Below are positions 31,718 through 40,181 of a DNA stretch of 54,874 nt, in pieces (positions within the stretch are counted from its first letter, which is position 1; the number at the start of each line of letters is the position of its first letter). The notes below the pieces were generated by a model, which saw only the letters and a list, made by a program, of their open reading frames with translations, had not been told where the DNA came from and did no database searches. The position numbers and the translations under genes are program-made. The stretch is from the NCBI RefSeq assembly GCF_001750285.1, contig NZ_MAMP01000008.1, positions 1 through 54,874 of the forward strand. Reading direction: 5' to 3'. This DNA comes from Domibacillus iocasae. Lineage in GTDB: Bacteria; Bacillota; Bacilli; Bacillales; Domibacillaceae.

Positions 31718-34700
31718 TCAATCTGTTGAGCCAATTGGTTCAATTCCAGCGGCTTCAGGAGCGATATTTAACGTATCGGTCTGCTGCACATCATCTTCAT
31801 CTTCAAGATCACGCATTTCAATCTCCTGATCGTCGCCCGACATAATTTTCACGTCGAGACCAAGACTTTGAAGCTCTTTGATCAATACTTTAAATGATTC
31901 AGGAACACCTGGTTCTGGAACGTTTTCGCCTTTGACAATCGCTTCGTATGTTTTTACACGTCCAACGATATCATCAGATTTTACGGTTAAGATCTCTTGC
32001 AATGTATAAGCGGCACCGTATGCTTCAAGTGCCCACACTTCCATCTCACCAAAGCGCTGGCCGCCGAACTGGGCTTTACCGCCAAGAGGCTGCTGTGTAA
32101 CAAGGGAGTATGGTCCAGTTGAACGGGCATGTAGCTTATCGTCAACCATGTGCGCAAGCTTGATCATATACATGATTCCAACGGATACACGGTTGTCAAA
32201 CGGCTCACCGTTGCGTCCATCGTACAAGACGGTTTTCGCATCACGGCTCATGCCGGCTTCTTCAATTGTTTCCCACACGTCATCCTCGGATGCACCATCG
32301 AATACCGGTGATGCAACATGAATGCCAAGGTAGCGCGCAGCCATACCTAAGTGAAGCTCAAGCACTTGTCCGATGTTCATACGGGACGGTACACCTAGTG
32401 GGTTAAGCATGATATCAACCGGTGTGCCATCTGGCAGGAACGGCATGTCTTCTTCAGGCAAAATACGGGAGATTACCCCTTTGTTACCGTGACGACCGGC
32501 CATTTTATCCCCTTCAGAAATCTTCCGCTTCTGAACGATGTAAACACGCACCAGTTGATTCACACCTGGTGGCAATTCATCCCCATCTTCACGGTTGAAT
32601 ACTTTGACATCAAGGACAATCCCGCTGCCGCCGTGAGGAACACGAAGTGATGTATCGCGCACTTCACGTGCTTTTTCACCGAAGATTGCATGAAGCAGGC
32701 GTTCTTCTGCCGTTAGTTCCGTAACCCCTTTAGGCGTTACTTTTCCGACAAGCAAATCTCCGTCTTTTACTTCCGCACCAACACGAATAATGCCGCGGTC
32801 GTCAAGATTGCGAAGCGCATCTTCACCAACGTTTGGAATATCACGTGTAATTTCTTCAGGTCCAAGCTTCGTATCACGTGATTCTGACTCGTATTCTTCA
32901 ATATGAATCGATGTATAGACATCATCTTTTACAAGGCGCTCACTCATAATGATCGCATCTTCATAGTTGTAGCCATCCCATGTCATGAACGCAACGAGAA
33001 CGTTACGGCCAAGGGCAAGTTCACCAAGCTCCATTGACGGGCCATCTGCTAAAATTTCGCCTTTTGTTACACGGTTGCCCACTGCAACAATTGGACGCTG
33101 GTTGTAGCAAGTTCCTTGGTTAGAACGGATGAATTTTTGCAGTTTATATTTATCAAGATCGCCTTTTATTTCCTGTCCATCTACTTCTTGAATGCGGCGG
33201 ACAAAAATTTGGCGGGCTTCTACTCGTTCAACAATTCCCTCATGTTTGCAAATAACAGCAGCTCCAGAGTCTTTTGCAGATACGTATTCCATACCTGTTC
33301 CGACAATTGGCGCTTCCGGCTGCATCAATGGCACAGCCTGACGCTGCATGTTCGCTCCCATAAGAGCACGGTTGGAGTCATCATTTTCCAAGAACGGGAT
33401 ACATGCGGTCGCAGCCGATACGACCTGCTTCGGTGATACGTCCATGTAATCTGCACGCTCACGTTTGACGACGGTATTTTCACCGCGGAAACGGGCAACG
33501 ACTTCTTCTTCAGCAAAAGACCCGTCATCGTTTAGAGGCACATTCGCCTGTGCGACAACATAGTTATCTTCTTCATCTGCTGTCAAATAATCTATGCGTT
33601 CCGTTACACACCCTGTATCTGGATCAACACGGCGGTACGGTGTTTCAATAAAGCCGAAACGGTTTACTTTCGCAAAAGATGACAATGAGTTGATCAACCC
33701 GATATTTGGACCCTCAGGTGTTTCAATTGGACACATACGGCCATAGTGGGAGTAATGAACGTCACGGACTTCAAAGCCTGCACGCTCACGTGTCAAACCA
33801 CCCGGACCGAGCGCAGATAGACGGCGTTTATGCGTTAATTCACCAAGCGGATTCGTCTGATCCATGAACTGGGAAAGCTGAGAGCTTCCGAAAAACTCTT
33901 TAATTGACGCAATAACCGGACGGATGTTAATCAGCTGCTGCGGTGTGATCGTTTGCGTGTCTTGAATCGACATACGCTCGCGAACAACCCGTTCCATACG
34001 GGATAACCCGATACGGAATTGGTTTTGCAACAATTCCCCAACCGAACGAAGACGACGGTTGCCGAGGTGGTCAATATCGTCTGTATCGCCTACACCGTAA
34101 AGAAGGTTGAAGAAGTAACCGATTGACGCGATAATGTCTGCTGGTGTGATGTTCTTCACGTTCATTTCCGGGAAACCGTTGCCGATAATATTGATAACCT
34201 GCTCTTCTTCACTGTTTGGCGCATATACTTTAATTGTTTGAACGGTCATGTCATCTTCAATCACGCCGCCTGTTTGACGGTATGATTTAAATGAAGCGCC
34301 ATTTTCCAGATGCGGGATGATTTTATCAAGTGCGCGGCGGTCAAGTACTGTGCCTGCTTCTGCGATAATCTCACCTGTTTCCGGATCTGCCAGCGTTTCG
34401 GCTAAACGTTGTCCGAACAAACGGTTTTTCGTGTGAAGCTTTTTATTCATTTTATAACGGCCTACGCTGGCAAGATCGTACCGTTTCGGGTCAAAGAAGC
34501 GGGAAACTAAAAGGCTTTTCGCATTTTCAACTGTCGGCGGTTCACCCGGGCGAAGACGCTCATAAATTTCAATAAGCGCTTTTTCCGTTGTTTCCGTGTT
34601 ATCTTTTTCAAGCGTATTCCGTAAATATTCGTTATCACCAAGCAAATCGATGATTTCTTGATCAGTGCCAAACCCGAGCGCACGTAATAAAACCGTAATC

Positions 34701-35272
34701 GGCAATTTACGTGTCCGGTCGATACGAACATAAACGATATCTTTGGCGTCTGTTTCATACTCGAGCCACGCACCGCGGTTTGGAATAACAGTCGCAGTGA
34801 ACCCTCGTTTTCCATTTTTGTCCAGTTTTCCGTTATAATATACACTCGGAGAACGAACGAGCTGGGAAACGATAACGCGCTCTGCACCGTTAATAATGAA
34901 TGTTCCTGTTTCGGTCATAAGCGGAAAATCGCCCATAAAAACTTCTTGATCTTTCACTTCGCCCGTTTCTTTATTTAAAAGACGGACTTTCACGCGGAGC
35001 GGCGCAGAGTACGTAACATCACGCTCTTTCGACTCATCTACGGGATATTTCGGTTCTGCCAGGCTGTAATCGATAAATTCCAGTGCCAGATTACCTGTGA
35101 AATCTTCAATTGGAGAAATGTCCTGGAACATTTCACGCAGACCCTCATCAAGAAACCATTGATAGGAGGCTGTTTGAATTTCAATCAAATTCGGTAACTC
35201 TAATACTTCACTAATGCGCGCATAGCTTCTGCGCTGGCGGTGTCGTCCATACTGAACTAGTTGACCTGTCAA
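31718..35272 (-). CDS. rpoB: RNA polymerase subunit beta
   Basis: Beta (1184 residues). The rifampicin-binding region reads [14 protein letters not shown] then [13 protein letters not shown] and is wild type at the usual resistance positions. [13 protein letters not shown] is the catalytic lysine region. The TTG start at 35272 gives [15 protein letters not shown] as in B. subtilis, with GAGGGG 8 nt upstream; an in-frame GTG three codons earlier overlaps the ribosome site. Its own promoter lies at 35485-35513. Confidence 0.97.
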   Translation of the reverse strand: MTGQLVQYGRHRQRRSYARISEVLELPNLIEIQTASYQWFLDEGLREMFQDISPIEDFTGNLALEFIDYSLAEPKYPVDESKERDVTYSAPLRVKVRLLNKETGEVKDQEVFMGDFPLMTETGTFIINGAERVIVSQLVRSPSVYYNGKLDKNGKRGFTATVIPNRGAWLEYETDAKDIVYVRIDRTRKLPITVLLRALGFGTDQEIIDLLGDNEYLRNTLEKDNTETTEKALIEIYERLRPGEPPTVENAKSLLVSRFFDPKRYDLASVGRYKMNKKLHTKNRLFGQRLAETLADPETGEIIAEAGTVLDRRALDKIIPHLENGASFKSYRQTGGVIEDDMTVQTIKVYAPNSEEEQVINIIGNGFPEMNVKNITPADIIASIGYFFNLLYGVGDTDDIDHLGNRRLRSVGELLQNQFRIGLSRMERVVRERMSIQDTQTITPQQLINIRPVIASIKEFFGSSQLSQFMDQTNPLGELTHKRRLSALGPGGLTRERAGFEVRDVHYSHYGRMCPIETPEGPNIGLINSLSSFAKVNRFGFIETPYRRVDPDTGCVTERIDYLTADEEDNYVVAQANVPLNDDGSFAEEEVVARFRGENTVVKRERADYMDVSPKQVVSAATACIPFLENDDSNRALMGANMQRQAVPLMQPEAPIVGTGMEYVSAKDSGAAVICKHEGIVERVEARQIFVRRIQEVDGQEIKGDLDKYKLQKFIRSNQGTCYNQRPIVAVGNRVTKGEILADGPSMELGELALGRNVLVAFMTWDGYNYEDAIIMSERLVKDDVYTSIHIEEYESESRDTKLGPEEITRDIPNVGEDALRNLDDRGIIRVGAEVKDGDLLVGKVTPKGVTELTAEERLLHAIFGEKAREVRDTSLRVPHGGSGIVLDVKVFNREDGDELPPGVNQLVRVYIVQKRKISEGDKMAGRHGNKGVISRILPEEDMPFLPDGTPVDIMLNPLGVPSRMNIGQVLELHLGMAARYLGIHVASPVFDGASEDDVWETIEEAGMSRDAKTVLYDGRNGEPFDNRVSVGIMYMIKLAHMVDDKLHARSTGPYSLVTQQPLGGKAQFGGQRFGEMEVWALEAYGAAYTLQEILTVKSDDIVGRVKTYEAIVKGENVPEPGVPESFKVLIKELQSLGLDVKIMSGDDQEIEMRDLEDEDDVQQTDTLNIAPEAAGIEPIGSTD

Positions 35273-35350
35273 CTGATTCACCCCTCAAATCAAGCGTTAT
35301 TATTGCCTATAATTTATCTTTAGGCGGAGTATTTTCATACTCAACAAGAC

Positions 35351-35381
35351 AAAAAGAAAAAGGTTTTGTCAAAGAAAACCT
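35351..35381 (-). terminator. Candidate attenuator in the rpoB leader
   Basis: On the minus strand AGGTTTT (35375-35381) pairs with AAAACCT (35361-35367) around a CTTTGAC loop and is followed by TTTTCTTTTT. The 7-bp stem is AT-rich, so the terminator would be weak and could set the ratio of RNA polymerase to ribosomal transcription. It lies about 80 nt before rpoB. Confidence 0.5.
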
Positions 35382-35484
35382 CATTTTTATCACAATTGGC
35401 CCTATTTTGTTGTCATTGTTCCCATTTCGGCAAAAAAATATTCTCATTGACAAATGGGCCCAAATATTATATTGGCATTTTACA

Positions 35485-35513
35485 ATAATAGCATACGGTT
35501 TTTTTAGGGTCAA
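35485..35513 (-). promoter_or_regulatory. Sigma-A promoter of rpoB-rpoC
   Basis: TTGACC (35508-35513), 17-nt spacer and TATTAT (35485-35490) on the minus strand. The -35 box ends at the rsmC stop codon. The resulting leader is about 205 nt and contains a possible attenuator. Confidence 0.8.
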
Positions 35514-36113
35514 TTATTTTTTCCCGCGCAAAATAAAATAGCCTTTCTCTTTCGCTGCAACTTCACATGAACCGGCCAGCCGTTCAATTTCTTTTATAGC
35601 AGATGGCGCTCCCTGTTTTTTCTGAATAACGACCCATAGTTCACCGCCATCTGAAAGTTTCGCAAACCCTGTTTGTAATATATCAAAAACAACTTGTTTA
35701 CCCGCGCGGATCGGCGGATTTGTCAATACAGCCGCAAACCCTTCTTCCGACACGTTTTGCAACCGATCACTTTCATAGATATGCACATTGTCAACACGAT
35801 TTCGTTTTGCATTTTCACGTGCCAGCACCAGCGCCCGGTCATTCACATCAATCATATGAATGGTTCGATTTGGCTGTTCGGAGGCGATCGAAAGGCCGAT
35901 TGGACCATAACCGCAGCCCGCATCCAATATCGGTCCATCAATTTCCGGCCATTCAAATGTTTCAATCAGCAGCCTGGAACCGAAGTCTACCTCTGATTTT
36001 GAGAAAACACCGGAATCTGTTTCAAACGTATACGATTTGCCGCGCAATGTAAATGTGAAATGCTGCGGACGGTGCTCACTATTCGGGTTTTTGGAAAAAT
36101 AATGGTCTCCCAC
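35514..36113 (-). CDS. Class I SAM-dependent methyltransferase, RsmC-like (YbxB)
   Basis: This 199-residue protein has the SAM-binding motif ILDAGCGYGPIG (62-73), an acidic ribose ligand in HMIDVNDRA, and the NPPI motif (132-135) typical of N2-guanine or N6-adenine methyltransferases. It corresponds to YbxB, found between rplL and rpoB in Bacillus and assigned to the RsmC family (16S rRNA m2G1207). It has only the C-terminal catalytic half of E. coli RsmC. Exact substrate here is inference. Confidence 0.88.
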   Translation of the reverse strand: MGDHYFSKNPNSEHRPQHFTFTLRGKSYTFETDSGVFSKSEVDFGSRLLIETFEWPEIDGPILDAGCGYGPIGLSIASEQPNRTIHMIDVNDRALVLARENAKRNRVDNVHIYESDRLQNVSEEGFAAVLTNPPIRAGKQVVFDILQTGFAKLSDGGELWVVIQKKQGAPSAIKEIERLAGSCEVAAKEKGYFILRGKK

Positions 36114-36136
36114 AATCTATTTCCCCTTTCAATAAA

Positions 36137-36168
36137 CAAAAGTCCGCTGTAAAACCAGCGGACTTTTG
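36137..36168 (-). terminator. Intrinsic terminator after rplL
   Basis: A perfect 13-bp stem CAAAAGTCCGCTG/CAGCGGACTTTTG (36137-36149 with 36156-36168) with a 6-nt loop and T-rich 3' arm and flank. It lies between rplL and rsmC and would limit readthrough into rsmC-rpoB. Confidence 0.85.
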
Positions 36169-36186
36169 TGCCATTGCATCAAAGAA

Positions 36187-36549
36187 TTACTTCACTTCTA
36201 CAGAAGCGCCAACTTCTTCAAGTTTCGCTTTAAGCTCTTCAGCTTCTTCTTTCGCGATACCTTCTTTAAGCGCTTTTGGTGTGTTATCAACTAGCTCTTT
36301 CGCTTCTTTCAAGCCCAGACCTGTGATTTCGCGAACTGCTTTGATAACTTTGATTTTTTGGTCGCCTGCTCCAGCAAGGATAAGGTCGAATTCTGTTTGT
36401 TCTTCTGCTGCTGCGCCGCCTGCAGCACCTGCTGCTGCAACTGGCGCAGCTGCTGTTACGCCGAATTCTTCTTCGATTGCTTTTACAAGGTCGTTCAACT
36501 CAAGAACGGACATTTCTTTGATTGCTTCAATGATTTGCTCTTTAGACAT
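36187..36549 (-). CDS. rplL: 50S ribosomal protein L7/L12
   Basis: bL12 of 120 residues: N-terminal dimerisation domain (1-30), alanine-rich hinge (about 32-51) and a C-terminal factor-binding domain (about 53-120, with [20 protein letters not shown]). Multiple copies form the ribosomal stalk on L10. It is separated from rplJ by 160 nt that hold a palindromic repeat, longer than the usual spacer. Confidence 0.97.
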   Translation of the reverse strand: MSKEQIIEAIKEMSVLELNDLVKAIEEEFGVTAAAPVAAAGAAGGAAAEEQTEFDLILAGAGDQKIKVIKAVREITGLGLKEAKELVDNTPKALKEGIAKEEAEELKAKLEEVGASVEVK

Positions 36550-36594
36550 TTTATATTTCCTCCTTAGTGTGTTTTAAAAATGTTTTTTTATTCG

Positions 36595-36709
36595 AATCCA
36601 GTTCCAGAGGCCAGATGCTCAAGGTCATAGGCTGTCCGAATCCAGCGGCTCAGGCCGCTTCCATCAGCCATCCTATGCTTGCCGCATCTAAACGGCCTCT
36701 TGCACTTTT
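36595..36709 (-). repeat. Dispersed palindromic repeat between rplJ and rplL
   Basis: On the minus strand it begins near GTGCAAGAGGCC and ends TGGCCTCTGGAACTGGATTCG. Inner arms GATGCGGCAAGCATAGG and CCTATGACCTTGAGCATC pair imperfectly and an AAGCGGCC/GAGCCGCT helix lies in the centre. The shared GCGGCAAGCATAGGATGG and its order of arms match the repeat at 39475-39592 in reverse orientation. It starts at the rplJ stop codon and fills the rplJ-rplL spacer. Confidence 0.6.
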
Positions 36710-37210
36710 TTATGCGCCTTGCTCTTCTTTTTGGTCGGCCACTGCTTTCGCTGCAAGAGCGAAGTTGCGGATTGGCGCTTGAAGAACGCTGAGTACCATA
36801 GAAAGAAGTCCTTCGCGTGATGGAAGTTCTGCAAGTGCTTTAACTTCCTCAACAGATACGAAGTTGCCTTCAAGAACACCCGCTTTGATTTCAAGTGCGT
36901 CATTTTTCTTCGCGAATTCATTCAAAATCTTCGCTGGAGCGACAACATCCTCAGCACCGAACGCGATTGCGTTTGGACCTGTAAGAAACTCTTGAAGTCC
37001 TTCAATGCCTGCCTGCTCAGCTGCACGGCGAGTCATTGTATTTTTGTATACTTTGAACTCAACGCCTGCTTCACGAAGCTGCTTACGAAGTTCCGTTACT
37101 TGTGCCACGGAAAGTCCGCGGTAGTCAACGATAACTGTCGATGGGCTGTTTTTTAGTTTGTCGGCGATTTCACCAACAAGTGCTTGCTTTTTCTCGATAA
37201 CGCTGCTCAT
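36710..37210 (-). CDS. rplJ: 50S ribosomal protein L10
   Basis: uL10 of 166 residues, base of the L12 stalk. It starts [19 protein letters not shown] and contains [20 protein letters not shown]; the C-terminal helix ([14 protein letters not shown]) binds L12 dimers. It is preceded by an L10 leader with attenuator, so autoregulation is expected. Confidence 0.96.
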   Translation of the reverse strand: MSSVIEKKQALVGEIADKLKNSPSTVIVDYRGLSVAQVTELRKQLREAGVEFKVYKNTMTRRAAEQAGIEGLQEFLTGPNAIAFGAEDVVAPAKILNEFAKKNDALEIKAGVLEGNFVSVEEVKALAELPSREGLLSMVLSVLQAPIRNFALAAKAVADQKEEQGA

Positions 37211-37273
37211 CTGCTACACCTCCTGTAATATTTGTACGAGCGGAACCGCTCATCATTTGATACCATCAGACGT

Positions 37274-37460
37274 AAAAAGGCCTCCGTATCCCGAAAGACA
37301 CGGAGGCACGAAAAGCGGAAAAAGCCGCATAATCTATCTCGTTAGTCCTCGGCAGGATGATTAAGCGTAGAGCCCCTGCTGTCTTCGGTACAAATGTACA
37401 TATGTGGTTAAGTGGATCAAGAACATAATGTTCTTATAACTCACGTTTGTGAGCCCAACA
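37274..37460 (-). promoter_or_regulatory. L10 r-protein leader with terminator-attenuator
   Basis: The leader of rplJ contains AGACAGCAGGGGCTC and ATCCTGCCGAGGA, the recognisable L10-leader core with a kink-turn-like GA-rich strand. It is followed by a strong hairpin GCCTCCGT/ACGGAGGC (37280-37287 with 37300-37307) and five T residues. L10-L12 binding to the core is known in B. subtilis to promote termination at such a hairpin. Additional small hairpins (CTCAC/GTGAG and AAGAACAT/ATGTTCTT) lie near the 5' end. Confidence 0.88.
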
Positions 37461-37466
37461 GATTTT

Positions 37467-37495
37467 ACTTTAACAGAAAACCCTCACGTTGTCAA
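37467..37495 (-). promoter_or_regulatory. Sigma-A promoter of rplJ-rplL
   Basis: TTGACA (37490-37495), 17-nt spacer and TAAAGT (37467-37472) on the minus strand, directly after the rplA stop codon. Confidence 0.8.
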
Positions 37496-37496
37496 C

Positions 37497-38201
37497 TTAG
37501 TTTTTAACTGCTGTGAAAGATGAAGCATCTACTTTTACGCCAGGACCCATTGTTGACGTAATAGCAATGTTTTTCATGTAAACGCCTTTTGCTGCAGAAG
37601 GCTTTACTTTCATCATTGTATCAAAAATCGCTGTAAAGTTTTCGATCAGCTTGCTGCTTTCAAATGAAACTTTACCAACTGGCACGTGAACGTTACCGGC
37701 TTTATCAACACGGTATTCCACTTTACCTGCTTTGATTTCTTGAATGGCTTTTGTAACGTCGAATGTAACTGTTCCTGTTTTCGGGTTCGGCATCAAGCCT
37801 TTTGGTCCGAGAACACGACCTAATTTACCAACTTCACCCATCATGTCAGGTGTTGCCACGATTACATCAAATTCAAACCAGCCTTGTTGGATTTTGTTAA
37901 TGAAGTCGCTGTCGCCTACGTGGTCTGCACCCGCAGCTTCTGCTTCTTTTGCTTTTTCGCCTTTTGCAAATACAAGAACGCGTTGTGTTTTACCTGTTCC
38001 ATTTGGAAGAACAAGCGCACCGCGGATTTGTTGATCCGCTTTTTTCGGGTCAACGCCAAGACGGAATGCCGCCTCAACTGTTGCATCAAATTTCACCGTG
38101 CTTGTTTGTTTTACAAGTTCGATTGCTTCTTCTACTGAATATTGTTTCGTGCGGTCAACGAGTTTCGCCGCATCTTGAAACTTTTTACCTTGTTTAGCCA
38201 T
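37497..38201 (-). CDS. rplA: 50S ribosomal protein L1
   Basis: uL1 of 234 residues, in the mobile L1 stalk at the E site. [22 protein letters not shown] (split here as [12 protein letters not shown] and LMPNPKTGT) is the family signature. L1 also represses its own operon by binding a 23S-mimic in the rplK leader; a matching site lies at 38763-38790. Confidence 0.97.
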   Translation of the reverse strand: MAKQGKKFQDAAKLVDRTKQYSVEEAIELVKQTSTVKFDATVEAAFRLGVDPKKADQQIRGALVLPNGTGKTQRVLVFAKGEKAKEAEAAGADHVGDSDFINKIQQGWFEFDVIVATPDMMGEVGKLGRVLGPKGLMPNPKTGTVTFDVTKAIQEIKAGKVEYRVDKAGNVHVPVGKVSFESSKLIENFTAIFDTMMKVKPSAAKGVYMKNIAITSTMGPGVKVDASSFTAVKN

Positions 38202-38253
38202 GTTTTGTTTCCTCCTTATGTGGTTTTAGCGGAATTTACCTCCCACGAATAAA

Positions 38254-38289
38254 GGCTGCGAGTAAAGTATCCCTACTTCAATCGCAACC
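38254..38289 (-). other. Hairpin between rplK and rplA
   Basis: GGTTGCGA/TCGCAGCC (38282-38289 with 38254-38261, one G-T pair) encloses AAGTA/TACTT in the 109-nt spacer. There is no T run after it. Function unknown; it may separate the translation or stability of the two cistrons. Confidence 0.5.
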
Positions 38290-38310
38290 TCCAAAAAAAC
38301 AGACAACTGA

Positions 38311-38736
38311 TTAGTCTTCGATCACAATACCCATGCTGCGGGCAGTACCTTCAACCATACGCATAGCCGCTTCAACGTCTGCTGCGTTTAGATCAGGCAT
38401 TTTTGTTTCAGCAATTTCACGCACTTTATCACGCTTAACCGTTGCAACTTTGTTGCGGTTCGGTTCTCCAGATCCTGATTCGATACCAGCCGCTTTTTTC
38501 AATAGAACAGCTGCAGGCGGAGTTTTTGTGATGAATGTAAATGAACGGTCTTCAAAAACCGAAATTTCAACCGGAATGATCAATCCTGCTTGATCTGCTG
38601 TGCGCGCATTGAATTCTTTACAGAATCCCATGATGTTAACACCAGCTTGACCGAGTGCCGGACCAACCGGCGGCGCAGGGTTTGCTTTACCTGCAGGAAT
38701 TTGCAGTTTTACGACTTTAATTACTTTTTTAGCCAC
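38311..38736 (-). CDS. rplK: 50S ribosomal protein L11
   Basis: uL11 of 141 residues, in the GTPase-associated centre and target site of thiopeptides. It starts with GTG at 38736 ([20 protein letters not shown]), with AAGGAGG 8 nt upstream; the proline-rich hinge [16 protein letters not shown] is intact. An in-frame start at 38790 would translate the L1 operator and is rejected. Confidence 0.96.
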   Translation of the reverse strand: MAKKVIKVVKLQIPAGKANPAPPVGPALGQAGVNIMGFCKEFNARTADQAGLIIPVEISVFEDRSFTFITKTPPAAVLLKKAAGIESGSGEPNRNKVATVKRDKVREIAETKMPDLNAADVEAAMRMVEGTARSMGIVIED

Positions 38737-38762
38737 GAGACACACCTCCTTAAGTCCGTGAT

Positions 38763-38790
38763 GTGGTACATGGGGCTTTGCCCCTCCCAC
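38763..38790 (-). promoter_or_regulatory. Candidate L1-binding operator in the rplK leader
   Basis: On the minus strand GTGG, GA, GGGGC, AAA, GCCCC, ATGTA, CCAC form two short helices with an asymmetric internal loop, the geometry of known L1 target sites in L11-L1 mRNAs and in 23S helix 76-78. It lies 27 nt upstream of the rplK start, where L1 binding would block initiation. Confidence 0.7.
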
Positions 38791-38864
38791 TCTGTCTATC
38801 TTTATTTAGATAAAGATGATTATAAAATGAGTCTTAGGCAGTACAAGACATACTGACCTAAAAA

Positions 38865-38893
38865 ATAGTATCACTTTCCACGCAAGATTTCAA
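38865..38893 (-). promoter_or_regulatory. Sigma-A promoter of rplK-rplA
   Basis: TTGAAA (38888-38893), 17-nt spacer and TACTAT (38865-38870), with TGA before the -10 (extended -10). The leader of about 120 nt also holds TATCTTTAT/ATAAAGAT and CAGTA/TACTG hairpins. Confidence 0.78.
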
Positions 38894-38901
38894 CCCATTT
38901 T

Positions 38902-39438
38902 TCAGGATAATTTATTCACTTGATCAAAATCAAGTTCAACCGGCGTTTCACGGCCAAACATATTGACGAGCACTTTCAGCTTGCCTTTATCCTGATCAAT
39001 TTCTTCTACAACGCCTTCAAAATCTGCAAATGGACCGTCTTTCACGACAACGGTTTCACCAAGCTCATAGTCCGCATCATGACGGCGATCTTCCATTCCC
39101 ATCTGTTTTAGAATGGATGTTACTTCATCCGGAAGAAGCGGAGTTGGCTTAGAGCCGTGACCAGCTGAGCCTACAAAACCTGTGACGCCCGGTGTATTTC
39201 GGACAACATACCATGAATCATCCGTCATAACGATTTCAACAAGGACGTAACCAGGAAACACTTTTCGTTTCGTAATTTTTTCTTTTCCGTTTTTAACATC
39301 GCGTTCTTCTTCCTCTGGTACGATGACACGAAAAATTTTATCCTGCATTGCCATTGACTCGACGCGTTTTTCTAAATTTGCTTTTACTTTATTCTCATAC
39401 CCTGAATACGTGTGAACAACATACCAATTTTTTTCCAT
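38902..39438 (-). CDS. nusG: Transcription termination/antitermination protein NusG
   Basis: NusG of 178 residues: NGN domain (about 1-110, MEKNWYVVHTYSGYENKVK and NTPGVTGFVGS) and KOW domain (about 125-178, GPFADFEGVVEEIDQDKGK). It binds beta-prime and modulates pausing. The ATG at 39438 fits the family, but the best ribosome site, GGAGG at 39460-39464, is 21 nt away. A GGAC-ACAA-GTCC hairpin between them could bring it closer. It lies just downstream of a palindromic repeat. Confidence 0.94.
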   Translation of the reverse strand: MEKNWYVVHTYSGYENKVKANLEKRVESMAMQDKIFRVIVPEEEERDVKNGKEKITKRKVFPGYVLVEIVMTDDSWYVVRNTPGVTGFVGSAGHGSKPTPLLPDEVTSILKQMGMEDRRHDADYELGETVVVKDGPFADFEGVVEEIDQDKGKLKVLVNMFGRETPVELDFDQVNKLS

Positions 39439-39474
39439 AGAAAGGGACTTGTGTCCTTCCCTCCTTTTTAAGAT

Positions 39475-39592
39475 GAAAAGCGCAAGGCGCCTGTTTATCA
39501 GCGACAAGCATAAGATGGGCACTGACGGAGGCGTTTTATGCCTCCAGAAGGCTCCGCTTATGTTTATCGCTGATGGTGCTTGAAGCTAGACA
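39475..39592 (+). repeat. Dispersed palindromic repeat in the nusG leader (best copy)
   Basis: Plus-strand ends are GAAAAGCGCAAGGCGCC and GGTGCTTGAAGCTAGACA. Arms of 18 nt, ATCAGCGACAAGCATAAG (39497-39514) and CTTATGTTTATCGCTGAT (39557-39574), pair at 16 of 18 positions, and an inner GGAGGC/GCCTCC helix caps the fold. The whole element can form one long hairpin of about 118 nt. Related copies lie at 36595-36709, 8297-8391, possibly 8161-8240, and as a remnant at 1827-1855. Confidence 0.8.
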
Positions 39593-39612
39593 AAAGTAAA
39601 TTTGAACCAAAT

Positions 39613-39660
39613 GAAAAAACCCGTTAAACGGGCTTTTCAGGTCCGCATGATGCGGGTCAT
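39613..39660 (-). terminator. Intrinsic terminator after secE
   Basis: On the minus strand GCCCGTT and AACGGGT form a stem followed by TTTTTT (39613-39632). A second hairpin, CCGCA/TGCGG, lies directly upstream (39643-39655). Together they would end secE transcription before nusG. Confidence 0.8.
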
Positions 39661-39753
39661 AAAGGCGCTGACACAAGATGCGTCATTCCAATCATATTAT
39701 CCATTATACCACGGAAAAAACACTGTGTATTCAAGTAATTTTTTAGACAGCTG

Positions 39754-39939
39754 TTACATTTCTAAAACCCAGCGGACGAGCGTCGAAATCCCGAGATCGA
39801 CGACCGAGAAAAAAAGAGCAAGAAAAACTACTGTCGAAATGACGGTAATCGTATATGTCGTAAGCTCTTTTCGTTTCGGCCAGCTGACCTTGGCCAATTC
39901 AGAACGCACGTTACGGAAAAACTGCGTGATGCGTGACAT
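39754..39939 (-). CDS. secE: Preprotein translocase subunit SecE
   Basis: A 61-residue, single-span SecE, normal for Gram-positive bacteria. The conserved amphipathic helix ELAKVSWPKRKEL precedes the membrane segment (about 28-52). GGAGG lies 9 nt before the ATG at 39939. It follows rpmGB by 32 nt. Confidence 0.95.
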   Translation of the reverse strand: MSRITQFFRNVRSELAKVSWPKRKELTTYTITVISTVVFLALFFSVVDLGISTLVRWVLEM

Positions 39940-39971
39940 TTGCTGAAACCTCCAAAAGAAATGCGCCGGTG

Positions 39972-40118
39972 TCATTTCGTCTGTTTATGCACAGTATGCT
40001 GATTGCAGACACCGCAAAATTTTTTTATTTCAAGGCGCTCGCCGCTGGTTATATTCACCGTCGTCGAGTAATTGCGTGATCCGCATATAGAACACGCAAG
40101 AGGCACTTTTTTCGCCAT
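39972..40118 (-). CDS. rpmG: 50S ribosomal protein L33, zinc-containing form
   Basis: A 48-residue bL33 with zinc cysteines C9, C12, C35 and C38 (CSIC and CGVC). It lies between sigH and secE, the position of rpmGB in B. subtilis, where that locus is a degenerate copy; here the reading frame is intact. The ATG at 40118 has AAGGTGA-like sequence upstream. Confidence 0.92.
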   Translation of the reverse strand: MAKKVPLACSICGSRNYSTTVNITSGERLEIKKFCGVCNQHTVHKQTK

Positions 40119-40181
40119 ATTTATCACCTTACCATTTCAATTCTTAAAACGTATCATTGAAAGCGGTCTTTCGTCAAGTTT

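Larger units (their letters stand above)
39439..39753 (-). other. 315-bp secE-nusG intergenic region
   Basis: This stretch has no gene. From right to left it holds the secE terminator pair (39613-39660), about 20 nt with no feature, a palindromic repeat (39475-39592) and the nusG ribosome site with its hairpin. No convincing promoter for nusG was seen; TTGTCT followed by GATAAAC is poor. Confidence 0.7.

Noticed and set aside
35307-35513. 68-codon open frame in the rpoB leader
   Set aside because: It starts within the -35 box of the rpoB promoter, has no ribosome site and no recognisable protein features.
37308-37331. GAAAAGCGGAA-like sequence as another repeat copy
   Set aside because: Only the first eleven bases resemble the repeat end, and a GCGG/CCGC hairpin of the L10 leader accounts for it.
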